DNA of 64,000 bases from Locusta migratoria (taxonomy: Eukaryota > Arthropoda > Insecta > Orthoptera > Acrididae): the NCBI GenBank assembly GCA_026315105.1, contig CM048755.1:757101301-757165300 (forward strand), written 5' to 3'. Made by a program: the position numbers and the translations under genes. Shown here piece after piece: positions 24,937 through 35,946 of this stretch. The notes below the pieces were generated by a model that was not told where the DNA came from, searched no databases, and saw only the letters and a program-made list of their open reading frames with translations. Position 1 is the stretch's first letter. Every line of letters starts with the position of its first letter.

Positions 24937-25621
24937 TGAGGTATGTCCACAAAGTAAGTTCCGTTTGGTTATATAACAAACATGTACAGATACAGAAAAA
25001 ATATTTATTGTGCAAAAATAAACAACTATTAAACTACTTTCCTACGTAGCTTCCGGAATTTTGTAGGCATTTGTCATAGTATGGCAGAAGTCTTTGTATG
25101 CCTTCTTCGTAGAAGGTTGCCGGCTGTGTATTCAACCATGTGGTAACATGTTCTTTCAGCTCGTCATCATCGCTAAGTGTTGACCACCATGGACAGGTTT
25201 TAGGTGTAAGAAGAAAGTCGCTACAAACGAGACTGTACGGAGGATGATCAAACATGTCCCAGTGAAATTCCCGTAAGAGTTGTTTGGTCACATTCACTTT
25301 GTGAGGTCGGGCAGCAACGTGAAGGGAAGAAGAAGACTCCTTTCATCTTTTCGTACACCTAAAATCTGTCCTTGGTGGTCAACACTTCAACGATGATTAA
25401 AGAACATGTTTGCCACATGGTTGAATACACAGGCGGCAATCTTCTATGAAGAAAGCACACAAAAACTTGTCCCACGCTATGACAAGTGCCTACAAAATTT
25501 TGGAAGTTATGTAGAAAAGTAGTTGAACAATTGCAGATTTTTATACAATAAATATTTCTTCTGTATCTGTTCACGTTTGGTTTATATAACTAAACGGAAC
25601 TTACTTTGTGGACATACCTCG
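24937..25621. mobile_element. Palindromic mariner derivative (two 3' ends head to head)
   Basis: 685 bp flanked by TA on both sides (24935-24936 and 25622-25623). The ends are inverted repeats of GAGGTATGTCCACAAAGTAA. The left half on the minus strand encodes the C-terminus of a mariner transposase: VTKQLLREFHWDMFDHPPYS... and DDDELKEHVTTWLNTQ...GSYVGK, including the YS(P)...SDF region near the last catalytic Asp. The right half on the plus strand encodes the same terminal peptide again (WLNTQAAIFYEESTQKLVPR...YDKCLQNFGSYVEK). Both halves therefore descend from the 3' end of mariner; the 5' end and most of the transposase are absent. Non-autonomous. Confidence 0.85.
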
Positions 25622-25634
25622 TATAATATCTACT

Positions 25635-25968
25635 ATTATTAAAGTGGGGAGAACCAGCTCTGGCCAGACTGAATCCTTTATTTTTTATTACAAATCTATT
25701 TCAATCAGTGCCTGACCATCTTCAGTGTTAGAGTCCAAGCCCTGTGGACCCACAAATACTTGCACTTTGCATGTTAACGTAACATAGAAAGAACATATAG
25801 TCACATGTTGTTCATATGTTATGTTAAAATGCAAAGTGTGAGTATTTGTGGGCCCACACTGCTTGGACTCTGGCACTGAAGATGGTCAGACACTGACTGA
25901 AATCAATTTATAATAAAAAAAATAAAGGTTTCAATGTGGCCAAAGCTGGTTCTCCCTGTTTTAATAAT
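25635..25968. mobile_element. Foldback (inverted-repeat) element 2
   Basis: Left arm about 25635-25795, right arm about 25803-25968: GGGAGAACCAGCT(C/T)TGGCCA at the outer ends, GACCATCTTCAGTG and its complement CACTGAAGATGGTC further in, GGACCCACAAATACT / AGTATTTGTGGGCCC near the centre. The loop is only a few bases. Outer-end identity is high, so it is either recent or conserved by gene conversion. No ORF. Confidence 0.75.
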
Positions 25969-26198
25969 TGTCAAATGTTTATCATATTTTGTGCCATCAT
26001 GATTACAGGCATTTTCAGGTGAATTCAGATGTTAGTTTATTATGTTAGATGGTTCAAAAGGCATGCTTTTACTTTAAAAACATGGTGCATGAAAATTCAA
26101 CAACAGTTTCAAATGTTCTAGTTTCATGCAGCAATACCTTTAAGGCATTTGTAATGAAAAATATCACAATAGTCCAATTTGTTTTCAGTCTGAAGTCT

Positions 26199-26240
<42 letters not shown>
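26199..26240. repeat. (ACA)n microsatellite
   Basis: About 14 units of ACA/CAA, 45 nt past the donor of exon copy B on the minus strand (as TTG repeats in the pre-mRNA). Confidence 0.95.
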
Positions 26241-26284
26241 GCTAAAATCTGCACACTACCCTCTAATAGGTTTTAGGCACTCAC

Positions 26285-26382
26285 CTGTAATTGTTAACTG
26301 AGACGATGGCGTTCAAAGGATCATTTACTCTATAATAGACGACAGCATCCACTGTGACAGTCACTGAATCCCTGGTGAGTGC
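26285..26382 (-). CDS. Stomatin/band-7 protein, internal exon, alternative copy B
   Basis: Second version of the same SPFH-domain exon, 1477 nt downstream of copy A. On the minus strand it follows ...GTGGGTTCAG and ends ...AATTACAG before gtgagt. It is 98 nt, phase 0 to phase 2, exactly like copy A. The peptide begins ALTRDSVTVTVDAVVYYRV and ends in ...VSVNNY, then a Ser codon completed by the next exon. Because 98 is not a multiple of three, including both copies in one mRNA would shift the frame, so use should be one or the other. The copies agree in the first 20 residues and differ mostly in the last 12 (surface turn region), which is where isoforms would differ. An (ACA)n microsatellite lies about 45 nt beyond its donor site. 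No stop or splice defect is visible, so both copies look functional. Confidence 0.9.
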
Positions 26383-27859
26383 CTGAACCCACATTTTTGA
26401 GAATATTACAAGATATACTACATCAGCATATCACATGCAAAGCAAGCAAACATAACATGAACATTTGTATTTACAAGTAAATACCAAACTGCTGGGTGAT
26501 AATTTGTTGCAGCAGTGAAAATTAATTACTTTTATAATTACATATGAAGACATCAGCTGATCTCAAAAGTGGAAATATTGATTTTTGCTCATGCACACAT
26601 ATGTACACATGTTATAAAAATTTCTCTGAACAGATTTGACTATTTTGCATAACAAAGCATTGATTAAATATCTAAATGTAATTTATAGTTATCAAGAAAT
26701 GAATCCATCACTTGCACCTGGATTGGTTTATATCAACAGTATTAGATCTATTTAATTCTGCCATCTGTAAATTCAACTTTGGGAGCCAATTTGTCATCTT
26801 ACAGAGGCTAACACAACAAACTTTTGCAGGACTTTTAATAACTTTTGTAAACGAGCATCTGAGTAAGTATAGGTACATACAAAGTACTTTTAGTAATTGT
26901 TACTTACAGTTCAAAAATTGGTGTTACCTAAATTACACAGAACACCACTAAACCGAACTAGATTTCAAGCAATATTTGTTATACTCCCTACATTACTTGT
27001 AGTAAAGAATGCCAGACAATTTATGCTCTGTGACACTCTTACTTATGTCACAGATGTTTAAGTCCAGAGAAGTATGTTTTCATGGCAGGAACATACTTTC
27101 TTTGCCCATTTACAATAATTAAATTAGTTAAAATATTAATAACTTATTCTATAACCTGAATTATTCACAGAACGTTGGCTCTTCCACAATAGAAATGTCA
27201 CACACTTCCTTCATACCGTCTAATTTCAAAAGGAATTTTTGATTATAAATGATGTCCCACTGCTTCTAAAAAAATTCTGTTAAGAATAATTGAATCATTC
27301 ACTCTCTCAGGCTCTGTCAAACAGATTCAGTATTATATGCTAAAATGCAGTTACAACTTTCCTATATCATTTCTTATTAGTATTTCAAAACAATATCCTT
27401 AATATGACGTATTACAAATGTGTAAATAAAAATATTTACCTATCACCAGAATATCTGTGTATTTCTTACATTACTTCAGATGTGCACACATGCATAAACA
27501 CTGTGAGTAACATGTCATGAAAGCCTCATCACAAACCAAAGTACAACTTCATTCACCAGTGCTGATAAATAAATACTAACTGAAAAGTACGCATGCCAAA
27601 ATGCTGAAGATTTCCAGGCTTAGGTTGTGACAGGAACAAATGAGTGACTACAGGCTTCCAACTACAGAAGTAACACCATATCATAGTAGAAGCGACATGT
27701 GGTGGAATCTTTAGATGATTTGAATATAAATACAAAATTATGCAACCAAAAATAAAATAAACAAGCTTAAAAAGCATTATGGTAGCTCATAAAAATACAA
27801 TTTATCAAATATTGAATAATTCACAATAAATGTGTTCCAAAAGGTTTTCCTGAGGATAC
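26383..27859. other. Intron between the two alternative exons
   Basis: 1477 nt of AT-rich sequence with no recognisable transposon, in contrast to the neighbouring introns. It must hold the branch point for copy B and any regulatory sequence for exon choice. Confidence 0.5.
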
Positions 27860-27957
27860 CTGTAATCTTCAACATTGTTGGTGGCCATTGTTGGACTGCT
27901 GACACGGTAGAATACAACAGCGTCTACATTGACTGTGACTGAATCACGTGACAGCAC
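27860..27957 (-). CDS. Stomatin/band-7 protein, internal exon, alternative copy A
   Basis: Internal exon of an SPFH (stomatin/prohibitin/flotillin, band-7) membrane-associated protein. Read on the minus strand it starts after ...GATTTCAG and ends ...GATTACAG before gtatcc, so both splice borders are canonical. It is 98 nt: 32 codons plus two bases (start phase 0, end phase 2). The peptide begins VLSRDSVTVNVDAVVFYRV, the beta-rich part of the SPFH domain that follows the FDIPPQE stretch in known stomatins. It is homologous to the next exon downstream at 26285-26382 (19 of 32 residues identical), with the same length and phases. Either copy can join the 20303-20464 exon (AG+C makes a Ser codon). 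Upstream exons with the N-terminus and hydrophobic hairpin were not found and should lie at higher coordinates, perhaps outside the window. Family assignment is firm; which paralogue (Mec-2-like or other) is not resolved. Confidence 0.9.
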
Positions 27958-29749
27958 CTGAAATCCATTAATAGCAGCTTCTGGAAGGGAGGACACCACG
28001 CCCGACCCACGCACACACAGAAAAAAAGGGTGGTGGGGGGATATGGGGAGGGGGGGGGGGGGTTGGGAGGGGGCGAGAGAAAGAGAGGTTAAGAAATGAA
28101 AAGGCTGGGAATATATTATTTTAATTACTCTGGCCCATACCAAACATTTCTTTCCCAATTGAATATTTTAATTTAAGTTCAGGGTGTGTTCATAGACTAC
28201 AACAATAGTCTGTTGTACATTGCTGACCCTGATAGGTAATTTTTGTATGTAGCATATACAATATACATATGAATCTGAATAAAAAATTTATGACTAGGAA
28301 AATTGGGAAGCACTCTCTTTGTCTTCGTAGTAAATTTCAGTTTCCATCCAACTTTGACACTGAGGAAACTGCTCTCATTTATGGAAGAATTAAGTACATG
28401 TGAACAGTTAATATCAGATTACAAACAGTAGTGTTAGGGATAAATATTCATTAATACAGGTGGTTCCATCCTCTTCCTCAAGAACTTATGGCAGAAAAGC
28501 CGTACCCAAAATTTCTTCTTCCACTGTGTCACTTAATCTACTATATGATTGTTTTCTTATTTAACTGTTGGAGTACTCATTGTTTCTACAAATACTTTAC
28601 AATGGTCACATCTCATAGGTTGGGTGATCTGGCTCACATATTAGTCTTTGTGGTCTGGGTGGTAATTTGTGCAGGTATTGGTCTGTGTGTCAGTTTTTGA
28701 TACACACTGTATCCGAGATTCTTACCATCCATTGTAACCAGCACATCTGGAAGTAGCTGTTTTTTGTTGGAAGTGATGCACTTGAAGAAGAAGGTTAAGT
28801 ACAGCCTTTACTAGGTTGATGGACGGAATTGGCCATATATTGCACAACTCAGCACCAGGACTACTTATAAACAAGAAAAGAAGATTTGATGTAGTCTAAA
28901 ATAGCAAAGGGCAAAAGAAACCCACTTGCAATCTTGGGATCATATGCCTGTACACTTTGAGAAATGTATTTTTTCAATGACTCCATGATCAACCGACACC
29001 AGGTTCAGTGAAAGCAAGTGCCAATGTATCTCGGGATAGGTGGAGGAATCGGCAGTGGTAGAGACTGCACTGTGAGAGTGTGCTTGTGCAAGAAAGCCCC
29101 ATAAATACACATACTTAAAAAAGGAAAACCTCAAGGAGAACAGATCCTGGATTTTTCAGGTTTCAGCAGAAGACCATTACGGGTAACAAGAGATGAACCA
29201 TAGTGATAATGATCGCAGAATATCGGTCGACATTGATGAACAAGGTATATATAATCTGTGGCTGTGAACTCTATTCCAGGCCACCACCAAAAATGTAAAG
29301 TGAAGCTTTAATGATGCCAACCCAATCGTGCTGGTGAATATCGGCAAAAGAGAATAATCAACGAAACAAACTTACTGAAAAACCAAAGGCAAAAATGAAC
29401 AGGCAACTTAACAACTGGACAGAAAAACTTTAACAAATTTATATTACACCTCTACGGGGAGGAGATTTGTAGAATGACAATTGACAGAAAAAGAAATCCC
29501 ATTTGCGGTCCTTTCTCGCATTTAAGTCATGGTGCTGGTATATAGGTGCCTCACCCAAGTTCCTGAAATCTTGGTGTCTATTCACCACTGTCCAAGCACG
29601 TCATATCTATGACACAGTGGAACGAGCTTTCATTTGTGAGAAAACCCATACAACATGGAGATGGATGAGCAATTTTGGAAATTTTCTATGAAGTATATAG
29701 CAGCACGCTTCAAAACAACTAGAATAAGATTTACAGCATCAGTCACAGG
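27958..29749. other. Region upstream of exon copy A
   Basis: A G-rich/purine-rich tract lies at about 28022-28088, directly upstream (minus strand) of exon copy A, so the pre-mRNA is C/U-rich there and it may act as an extended polypyrimidine region. The remainder is AT-rich; the preceding stomatin exon (ending near FDIPPQE) was not found. Confidence 0.4.
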
Positions 29750-29759
29750 AGCAAATGGA

Positions 29760-30130
29760 AAAAGTCTGCACTGAGTGACAGATGAGTAAGTTTTCACAAT
29801 GGAAGAAGCAGAACAACAAGACGATTCCTGATGTGCCAAATACAGTGGTCCACCTCAGTGAACAATCTCTGACCTGTAAGCAACAGCCTCTCCAACCAAG
29901 AAGAGGGCCATACCCAGAACTATGGCTACAGAGGTTAATATCGCCAACAATGAAGCAGCCATTCAGACCCATCCAAGACAGATGCAGAAATACACAAAGA
30001 AACTGCCCAGGATACTGCAGTGAGCAAAACTGCCATCTTGTAACCTGAAGAAAGAAGAATTATATGCCATCAGGAGTGACGGACAGAATCAGCCTCGTAT
30101 AGCACGGACTTGGCATTAAGTATTTATAAA
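29760..30130 (+). pseudogene. Penelope-like element, N-terminal region remnant
   Basis: Frames give IPDVPNTVVHLSEQSLTCKQ at 29824-29883, then EAAIQTHPRQMQKYTKKLPR at about 29952-30011, an in-frame TGA, and KLPSCNLKKEELYAIRSD at 30028-30080. This order (NTVVNLS.., EAAI.., K.P..NL..EE..A...) resembles the conserved stretch before the RT in Penelope-like polyproteins. Degenerate and short; may be the other end of the family seen at 1-820. Confidence 0.5.
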
Positions 30131-30629
30131 CTGACAAAGATCATCAGTGTCTCAGAATGCCAACGTCAAGTCTATACCACACGACCCGTACGTGCGGAGA
30201 TGTCTATGTTACAAGGAACAGACGATCAATTGACACTAGGATCACCAAAAATGAGCCACATTGAAGGTAAGGACAATCAGATAATCAGTTCTGGCGGAAC
30301 TTACACTGTGCAAGACTTACCACACGACAAAATTCACAGATACTGAAGTTCTTGTTGCGGAGAAGAGCTACTACATCCACTTGGGCAAATAAGCCATGGA
30401 AATCCACAAACATGAAAATCACACACATCAAAACAGTGTTGCCTCACCACAATTCTAGGACTTCATTACCCTTTACATAAAAATTGAACAGGTATATACA
30501 AAAACAACATTTCAGTTCTCTTTATTGCTCATGAAAACAGAAATTGACAAGTTGTATGACAGTAACCTAGACATTCTGAATGTGTGTTCACAATCGCAGA
30601 AAACACCAGTATCCTTAATACCCAGGAAC

Positions 30630-31212
30630 ACATCCTCTTGCACTGATGCACACTTGTATTCGTCGTGGCAGTCTGTCCACTCGATAATCAGGGTACTGTC
30701 GATCCAGATTGTCCTAGCCCTTAACGGAGATTCGGCGTAGATCTCTCAGATTCGTTATGTCATCTCGTGCAAAAACAGATCTTTCCTATGTATCCAGGGG
30801 TTTTTCAATAAGGTTTATGTCTCGACAACATGCTGGCCATTCTTTGCCATGTCGTTATTGCGAAGGAATAAATTCACAAGATGCGCAGGACGAGTGATAG
30901 GCGTATTGTCCACGAAGACAAATACGACACCAAAATAGTCAATACGGTTGCACTGTGCGTCCGAGGATGTCAATGCTGTACCCTACAGTCATTTTATTGC
31001 CTTCAGTGATGACCATTGGTACACAGTAGCCCCACATAATGCCACCCCAAAAGATCAGGAAACCACCACCTCACTGTACACACTGGAAGGTGTACGTAAG
31101 ACCTTCTGGCTGACCGAGCTGCCTACAGAAACGTCTCCGACAATTGTCCATTCGAAGGCAGATACGAGAAATCTGTAAATAGCACTCGATGCAAATTCTG
31201 ATGAGTCCATTC
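30630..31212 (-). pseudogene. Tc1-like transposase remnant
   Basis: Minus strand, three frames: FWGGIMWGY.VPMVITEGN (about 31010-31070), then VFVFVDNTPITRPAHLVNLF (30870-30930), the Tc1 pattern around the second catalytic Asp, then RLPRRIQ.CI.ARGC near 30650-30690, the usual C-terminal phrase. Frameshifts and stops throughout; terminal inverted repeats not found. The CR1-like element at 31213 is inserted in it. Confidence 0.65.
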
Positions 31213-32496
31213 GGCACGAACTATCAACTTCAACTTCGCTACATGAAATACTACTTTTGACAGCGACAAACACGCCCCCACCTATTTTGTTTAATCTATC
31301 CTTTCTGAAGACCGATAGATCTTTTGAAAATACTTCTTCTGAACTTATTTCCGGCTTGAGCCAACTTTCGTTGCCTATAATGATGTGTATTTCGGTGCTT
31401 TCTATTAACGCTTGCAGTTCTGGAACTTTCCCGACACAGCTACGACAATTTACAACTGTATAAGATATTGTTTCTACTGTGAACGATGTTGAAAGTGACT
31501 GAAGTTATCTGGGCACGTATAACAGGTCTAAAAGAAGTAAAGTTAATAGTTGGGTGTTTTTACCGGCCCCCCCAGTGCTTCTGTAGCAGTTTTAGAATCA
31601 TTCAAAGAAAGTCTACACCAGGTAGTGCATAGGTATCCAGGCCATGTAATATTAGTCGGAGGAGACTTCAACCTTAAGAGTATAGATTGGGACCTCGCTG
31701 GTTACATTTCAGGCGGTACAGACAAGCAGTCTTGCGAGCTACTTTTGGACACATTCTCCGAAAACTGTCTTGAGCAGTTAAACCGGCAACCCACGCTCAA
31801 TGGAAATATTCTAGACCTTATAGCCACAAACAGGCCTGACCTTATTAACGATGTCTGTGTAGAGACAGGAATTAGTGATCATGATATCGTCATAGCGTCG
31901 ATGGTGACCAAAGTTCATAAACCAATCAAAAAGGCTAGGAGCGTGTTTTTGTTGGGAAGAGCCGATAAGCAAATGTTACGATCGCACTTAGAAAATGAAT
32001 GGGCATCGTTTAATTCCGGGACTATGGATGTAGATGAATTGTGGGCTAAATTTAAGTGCATTGTTAGTAAAGAGTTATAGAAATATGTGCCAGTAAAGAC
32101 GATTAAAGATGGAGAACATCCACCGTGGTATAATAATAATGTTAGAAAGCCGCTGAGAAAGCAAAGGGTGTTGCACTGTCGATTCAAAAAAGAACACGCA
32201 AATGATGACAGGCAAAAGTTAGTAGAGATTCGTGCGTCTATAAAAAGATCGATGCGCGAAGCATACAATAATTATCACAGCCATACCTTAGCAAAAGATC
32301 TTTCCGAGAACCCGAAAAAATTCTGGTTCTATGTAAAATCGATAAGAGGGTCAAAGCCCACTGTCCAGTCACTCGATCATTCCGGGGCAGTAATGGAAGA
32401 AAGCAAACAGAAAGCTGAAGTTCTAAATTTAAGAAATCTTTCACGCAGGAGGACCGCACAAATGTACCATCATTTGATCAACGTACTAATTCCGAA

Positions 32497-33554
32497 ATGG
32501 GGGACATAGCAATAGGTATTTCCGGTGTAGAGAAGCAGCTGAGAGAGCTAAATACGAAAAAGTCTGCTGGTCCGGATGGAATACCAGTTCGGTTTTACGA
32601 AGACTATTCTGCGGCGTTGGCCCCCTGCTTAGCTTGCATTTATCGCGAATCTTTAATTAAGCGCAAAGTTCCTAGTGATAGGAAAAAAGCACAGGTGACT
32701 CCCGTTTATAAGAAAGGAAAGAGAACTGACCCACACAATTACAGGCCAATAACGTTGACTTCAGTTTCATGTAGAATTTTGGAGCATATTCTCAGTTCGA
32801 ATATTGTAAATTTCCTTGAAACGGAAAGCTTCTTTCCATGAATGAGCACGGGTTTAGGAAACATCGTTCATGTGAAACTCAGCTTGCCCTTTTCTCACAT
32901 GACATCTTGCGAGCCATGGATGAAGGGCAACAGGCGGATTGTGTTTTTCTCGACTTCAAAAAGGCGTTCGACGCGGTGCCACATAGCAGACTGCTAACGA
33001 AGATACGAGTTTATGGAATAGGTTCACAGATTTGTGACTGGCTGGAAGACTTCCTAAGTAATAGAACGCAGCACGTTGTTCTCGACGGCGAGTGTTCATC
33101 AGAGACAAGTGTATCGTCAGGCGTGCCCCAGGGGAGTGTGATAGGACCGCTATTATTTTCTATCTATATAAATGCTCTGTTGGACAGAGTAAGTTGTAAT
33201 TTGCGGCTGTTTGCTGATGATGCTGTGGTGTATGGGAGGGTGTCGTCTGTAACTGACTGTAATAGCATACAGGATGACTTAGACAAAATTTCTAGTTGGT
33301 GCGAAGAATGGCAGCTAGCTCTCAATGTAGAAAAATGTAAGGTGATGCGCATGAGTAGAAAAAACAATCCCATAATGTTCGAATACAGCATTAGTAGTGA
33401 GCTTCTTGATGCTGTCGCGTCGTTCAAATATCTAGGTGTAACATTGCAAAGCGATATGAAATGGAACGAGCAAATAAGGACAGTTGTGAGTAAGGCGAAC
33501 AGCCGACTTCGGTTTATTGGGAGAATTTTGGGAAGATGTACTAGATTAGATTAA
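32497..33554 (+). pseudogene. CR1-like reverse transcriptase (interrupted)
   Basis: RT domain in two adjoining frames: 32497-32841 (KSAGPDGIPVRFY, VTPVYKKGKRTDPHNYRPIT) ends in a stop, and the frame from 32838 continues NEHGFRKHRSCETQLALFSH, VFLDFKKAFDAVPHSRLL (motif A), SSGVPQGSVIGPLLFSIYIN (motif B), LRLFADDAVVYG (motif C, F-A-D-D). It stops at 33554 because another LINE is inserted there. A single-base slip near 32838 explains the two frames. Confidence 0.8.
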
Positions 33555-34406
33555 TACTTGTTCCTTAGATCATGTATGCGACATTTCGTAATGATGTGGA
33601 ACGTGTCAGTTTAGTAAATTTTGTCTATACTTGACAATCAATATGTTAAAGATTTTTTATTTACATTTTTTATACGTTTTATCTAAAAATTCATCTACAT
33701 TGTAGAAGGAGTTGCCATTCGGAAATTCCTTTAATTTCTTTTTAAATACTAGTTGGCTATCTGTCAGACTTTTGATGCTACTTTGTAAGTGACCAAAGAC
33801 TTTTGTGGCAGCATAATTCACCCCTTTTTGAGCCAAAGTTAGATTTAACCTTGAATAGTGAATATCATCCTTTCTCCTAGTGTTGTAGCTATGCACACTG
33901 CTATTACTTTTGAATTGGGTCGGATTGTTAATAACAAATTTCATGAGTGAATATATATATTGTGAAGCTACAGTGAGTATCCCTAGATCCCTAAATAAAT
34001 GTCTGCAGGATGCTCTTGGGTGGGCTCCAGCAATTATTCTGATTACACGCTTTTGTGCAATGAATACTTTTTTACTCAATGTTGAATTGCCCCAGAATAT
34101 GATCCCATATGAAAGCAGTGAATGAAAATAGGCGTAGTAAGCTAATTTACTGAGATTGATATCACCAAATTTTGCAATGACTCTGATAGCATAAGTAGCT
34201 GAACTCAGACGTTTCAGGAGATCTTCAATGTGTTTCTTCCAATTCAGTCCCTCGTCAATGCAAACACCTAAAAATTTTGAATATTCTACCTTAGCTATAG
34301 ATTTTTGTTCAAAGTCTAAATTTATTAATGGTGTCATGCCATTTACTGTATGAAACTGTATATACTGGGTTTTATCTAAGTTTAATGAGAGTCCATTTGT
34401 AGAGAC
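33547..34406 (-). mobile_element. 5'-truncated LINE inserted in the CR1-like element
   Basis: On the minus strand a long open frame (to 33657) encodes a C-terminal RT part: LSLNLDKTQYIQFHTVNGMT, YSKFLGVCIDEGLNWKKHIE, LLSYGIIFWGNSTLSKKVFI, AQKRVIRIIAGAHPRASCRH. These are thumb and post-RT signatures of Jockey/CR1-group LINEs. The CR1-like frame is intact on both sides (ends at GRILGRC; resumes VKDTAYKTLVRPRLEYC), so this is a clean insertion. Its 3' end is at about 33547 (TAATCTAATCTAG on the minus strand). Another fragment of the same family is at 35600-35740. Confidence 0.75.
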
Positions 34407-34866
34407 CTGTAAAGGACACCGCGTATAAAACGCTTGTACGACCACGTCTTGAGTATTGCTCAAGTGTTTGGGACCCGCAGCAGATCAGTTTAAAGGAAGA
34501 CATAGAGGCGGTTCAGAGACGAGCAGCTAGATTTGTTACCGGTAGGTTCAACCAATGCGCGAGTGTCACTGAAATGCTCCAGCAACTCAATTGGGGATCG
34601 CTGGAAGAAAGGCGACGTTCTTTTCGTGAATTTCTGTTAAGTAAATTTAGAGGGCCGGAATTGAAGCTGAGTGTAGTACGATCTTACTGCCGCCTACTTA
34701 CATTTCGCGTAAAGATCACAAAGATAAGAGAAATTAGGGCTCGTACGGAGGCATATAGGCATTCTTTTTTTCCTCGTTCAATTTGGGAGTGGAATAGGAA
34801 AGGAAATGCCTAGTAGTGGTACAGTGTACCCTCCGCCACGCACCTTACGGTGAATTGCGGAGTATG

Positions 34867-35599
34867 TAGATGTAGATGTAATATACATATTAAAAATGCC
34901 AGTGTTCAGGAGACCTTGGAATCAAGAGGATGCAACACATTTTTCACGTGTGCATCTTAATCATGAAAGCAGGAATCCTAAAGGTTAATAGATGCTAAAT
35001 TCATGTGCTGCAGTGAATGACCATTTCAGGCACCAAAGGGAGAACCACAGAGACAATGACCCAGAAATAGCCTTCCGACGATGGCACACCAGGTATCAAA
35101 TCCGTGGTAGTGAACTGGACTCCCATGTGGGAAGGTAGCTTTAACAATATAAGAAACTGACACCACAGAACATCAGAAAAATTGTCCAACAAAATTTAAC
35201 TGAATAACCTGAGACAGAAGCCAGCTGCCACTTTCTCAGCTTGAAGCTTGTTTCCTGAATGCTAAATATGTGACTGGTAGTTTTAATTATACGTGTATAC
35301 CATAAAAAGAAATGATGTCCAGTAAAGAATAAAATGAGTGTCATGATATAATTTTGCAGGAAGTATAAATATTAAAAAAATATTGTCAAACGCAGTTGAT
35401 CACAAGTTGAGCTAAACTTTATGGATTGGATCTCTCAAACATTAAGAACTAGATATTATTATTATTATTATTATTCAGATGTCCACAGAAACAGCACGAG
35501 AGATTTAGGTGATATGTAACATTATTACAATTTTAAAATGAAGAAAGAATAATTCTGACATATAGGAGGTACCATTTCAACATAGGATTTCTTTCTCCT
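34867..35599. other. Non-coding, nothing recognised
   Basis: AT-rich with an (ATT)n run at 35454-35475; no gene or element identified. Confidence 0.35.
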
Positions 35600-35740
35600 G
35601 TATATTTTATATGTTGAAACGTTTGAGTTCAGCAACTTATGCTATTAGGGTAATTGCAAATTTTGGTAATATAAATCTCAGTAAATTAGCTATGCCTATT
35701 TTCATTCTCTGCTTTAGTATGGCATTTTCCGAGGTAATTC
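35600..35740 (+). pseudogene. LINE fragment (same family as 33547-34406)
   Basis: KRLSSATYAIRVIANFGNIN followed by LSKLA... then a frameshift into FSLLSYGI-like sequence; compare LKRLSSATYAIRVIAKFGDI in the 33547-34406 element. Plus strand, about 140 bp. Confidence 0.7.
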
Positions 35741-35946
35741 TTCATTGCAGTCAGTCTGCAGCATTGTCAGTGGTTGCATGTTCGGCAAAGTCCATCAATA
35801 ACCTGCCATGCATAATTCAAGACAGTATCACAAATGTTTTCCTAGCAGACTAAGCCTCACGCGCGCGCCACCACCCAACAACTTCACCCCTTTGGCTCAT
35901 TTCATCGTAGGTGACACTGTGCTGCCTTAGAGATTTTATGTATTCT

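Larger units (their letters stand above)
31213..34866 (+). mobile_element. CR1-like LINE with inverted 5' end, split by another LINE
   Basis: The main body is plus strand: endonuclease part (VGCFYRPP..., VGGDFNLKSIDWD, SDHD) at 31540-31900, RT from about 32140 to 33550, C-terminus at 34407-34815, and a (GTAGAT)n 3' end at 34855-34867. The first 280 bp (31213 to about 31490) encode the preceding endonuclease residues (e.g. VVNCRSCVGKVPELQALIES) but on the minus strand, i.e. inverted relative to the rest. 33547 to about 34405 belongs to a different LINE on the minus strand. Same family as 58461-62578. Confidence 0.8.

Noticed and set aside
26199..26240. CRISPR-like or regulatory array
   Set aside because: Simple trinucleotide repeat; the window is eukaryotic and has no spacer structure anywhere.
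26069..26254. Minus-strand frame with a poly-Val stretch
   Set aside because: Translation of the (ACA)n microsatellite.
27958..28158. Open frame extending exon copy A upstream (rich in Pro, Ser, His)
   Set aside because: It crosses the splice acceptor and reads the C/U-rich intron tract; it does not match the stomatin family before VLSRD.
28488..28700. 70-codon hydrophobic frame (possible membrane protein)
   Set aside because: No homology recognised, AT-rich composition gives hydrophobic codons by chance, and no splice or start context supports it.
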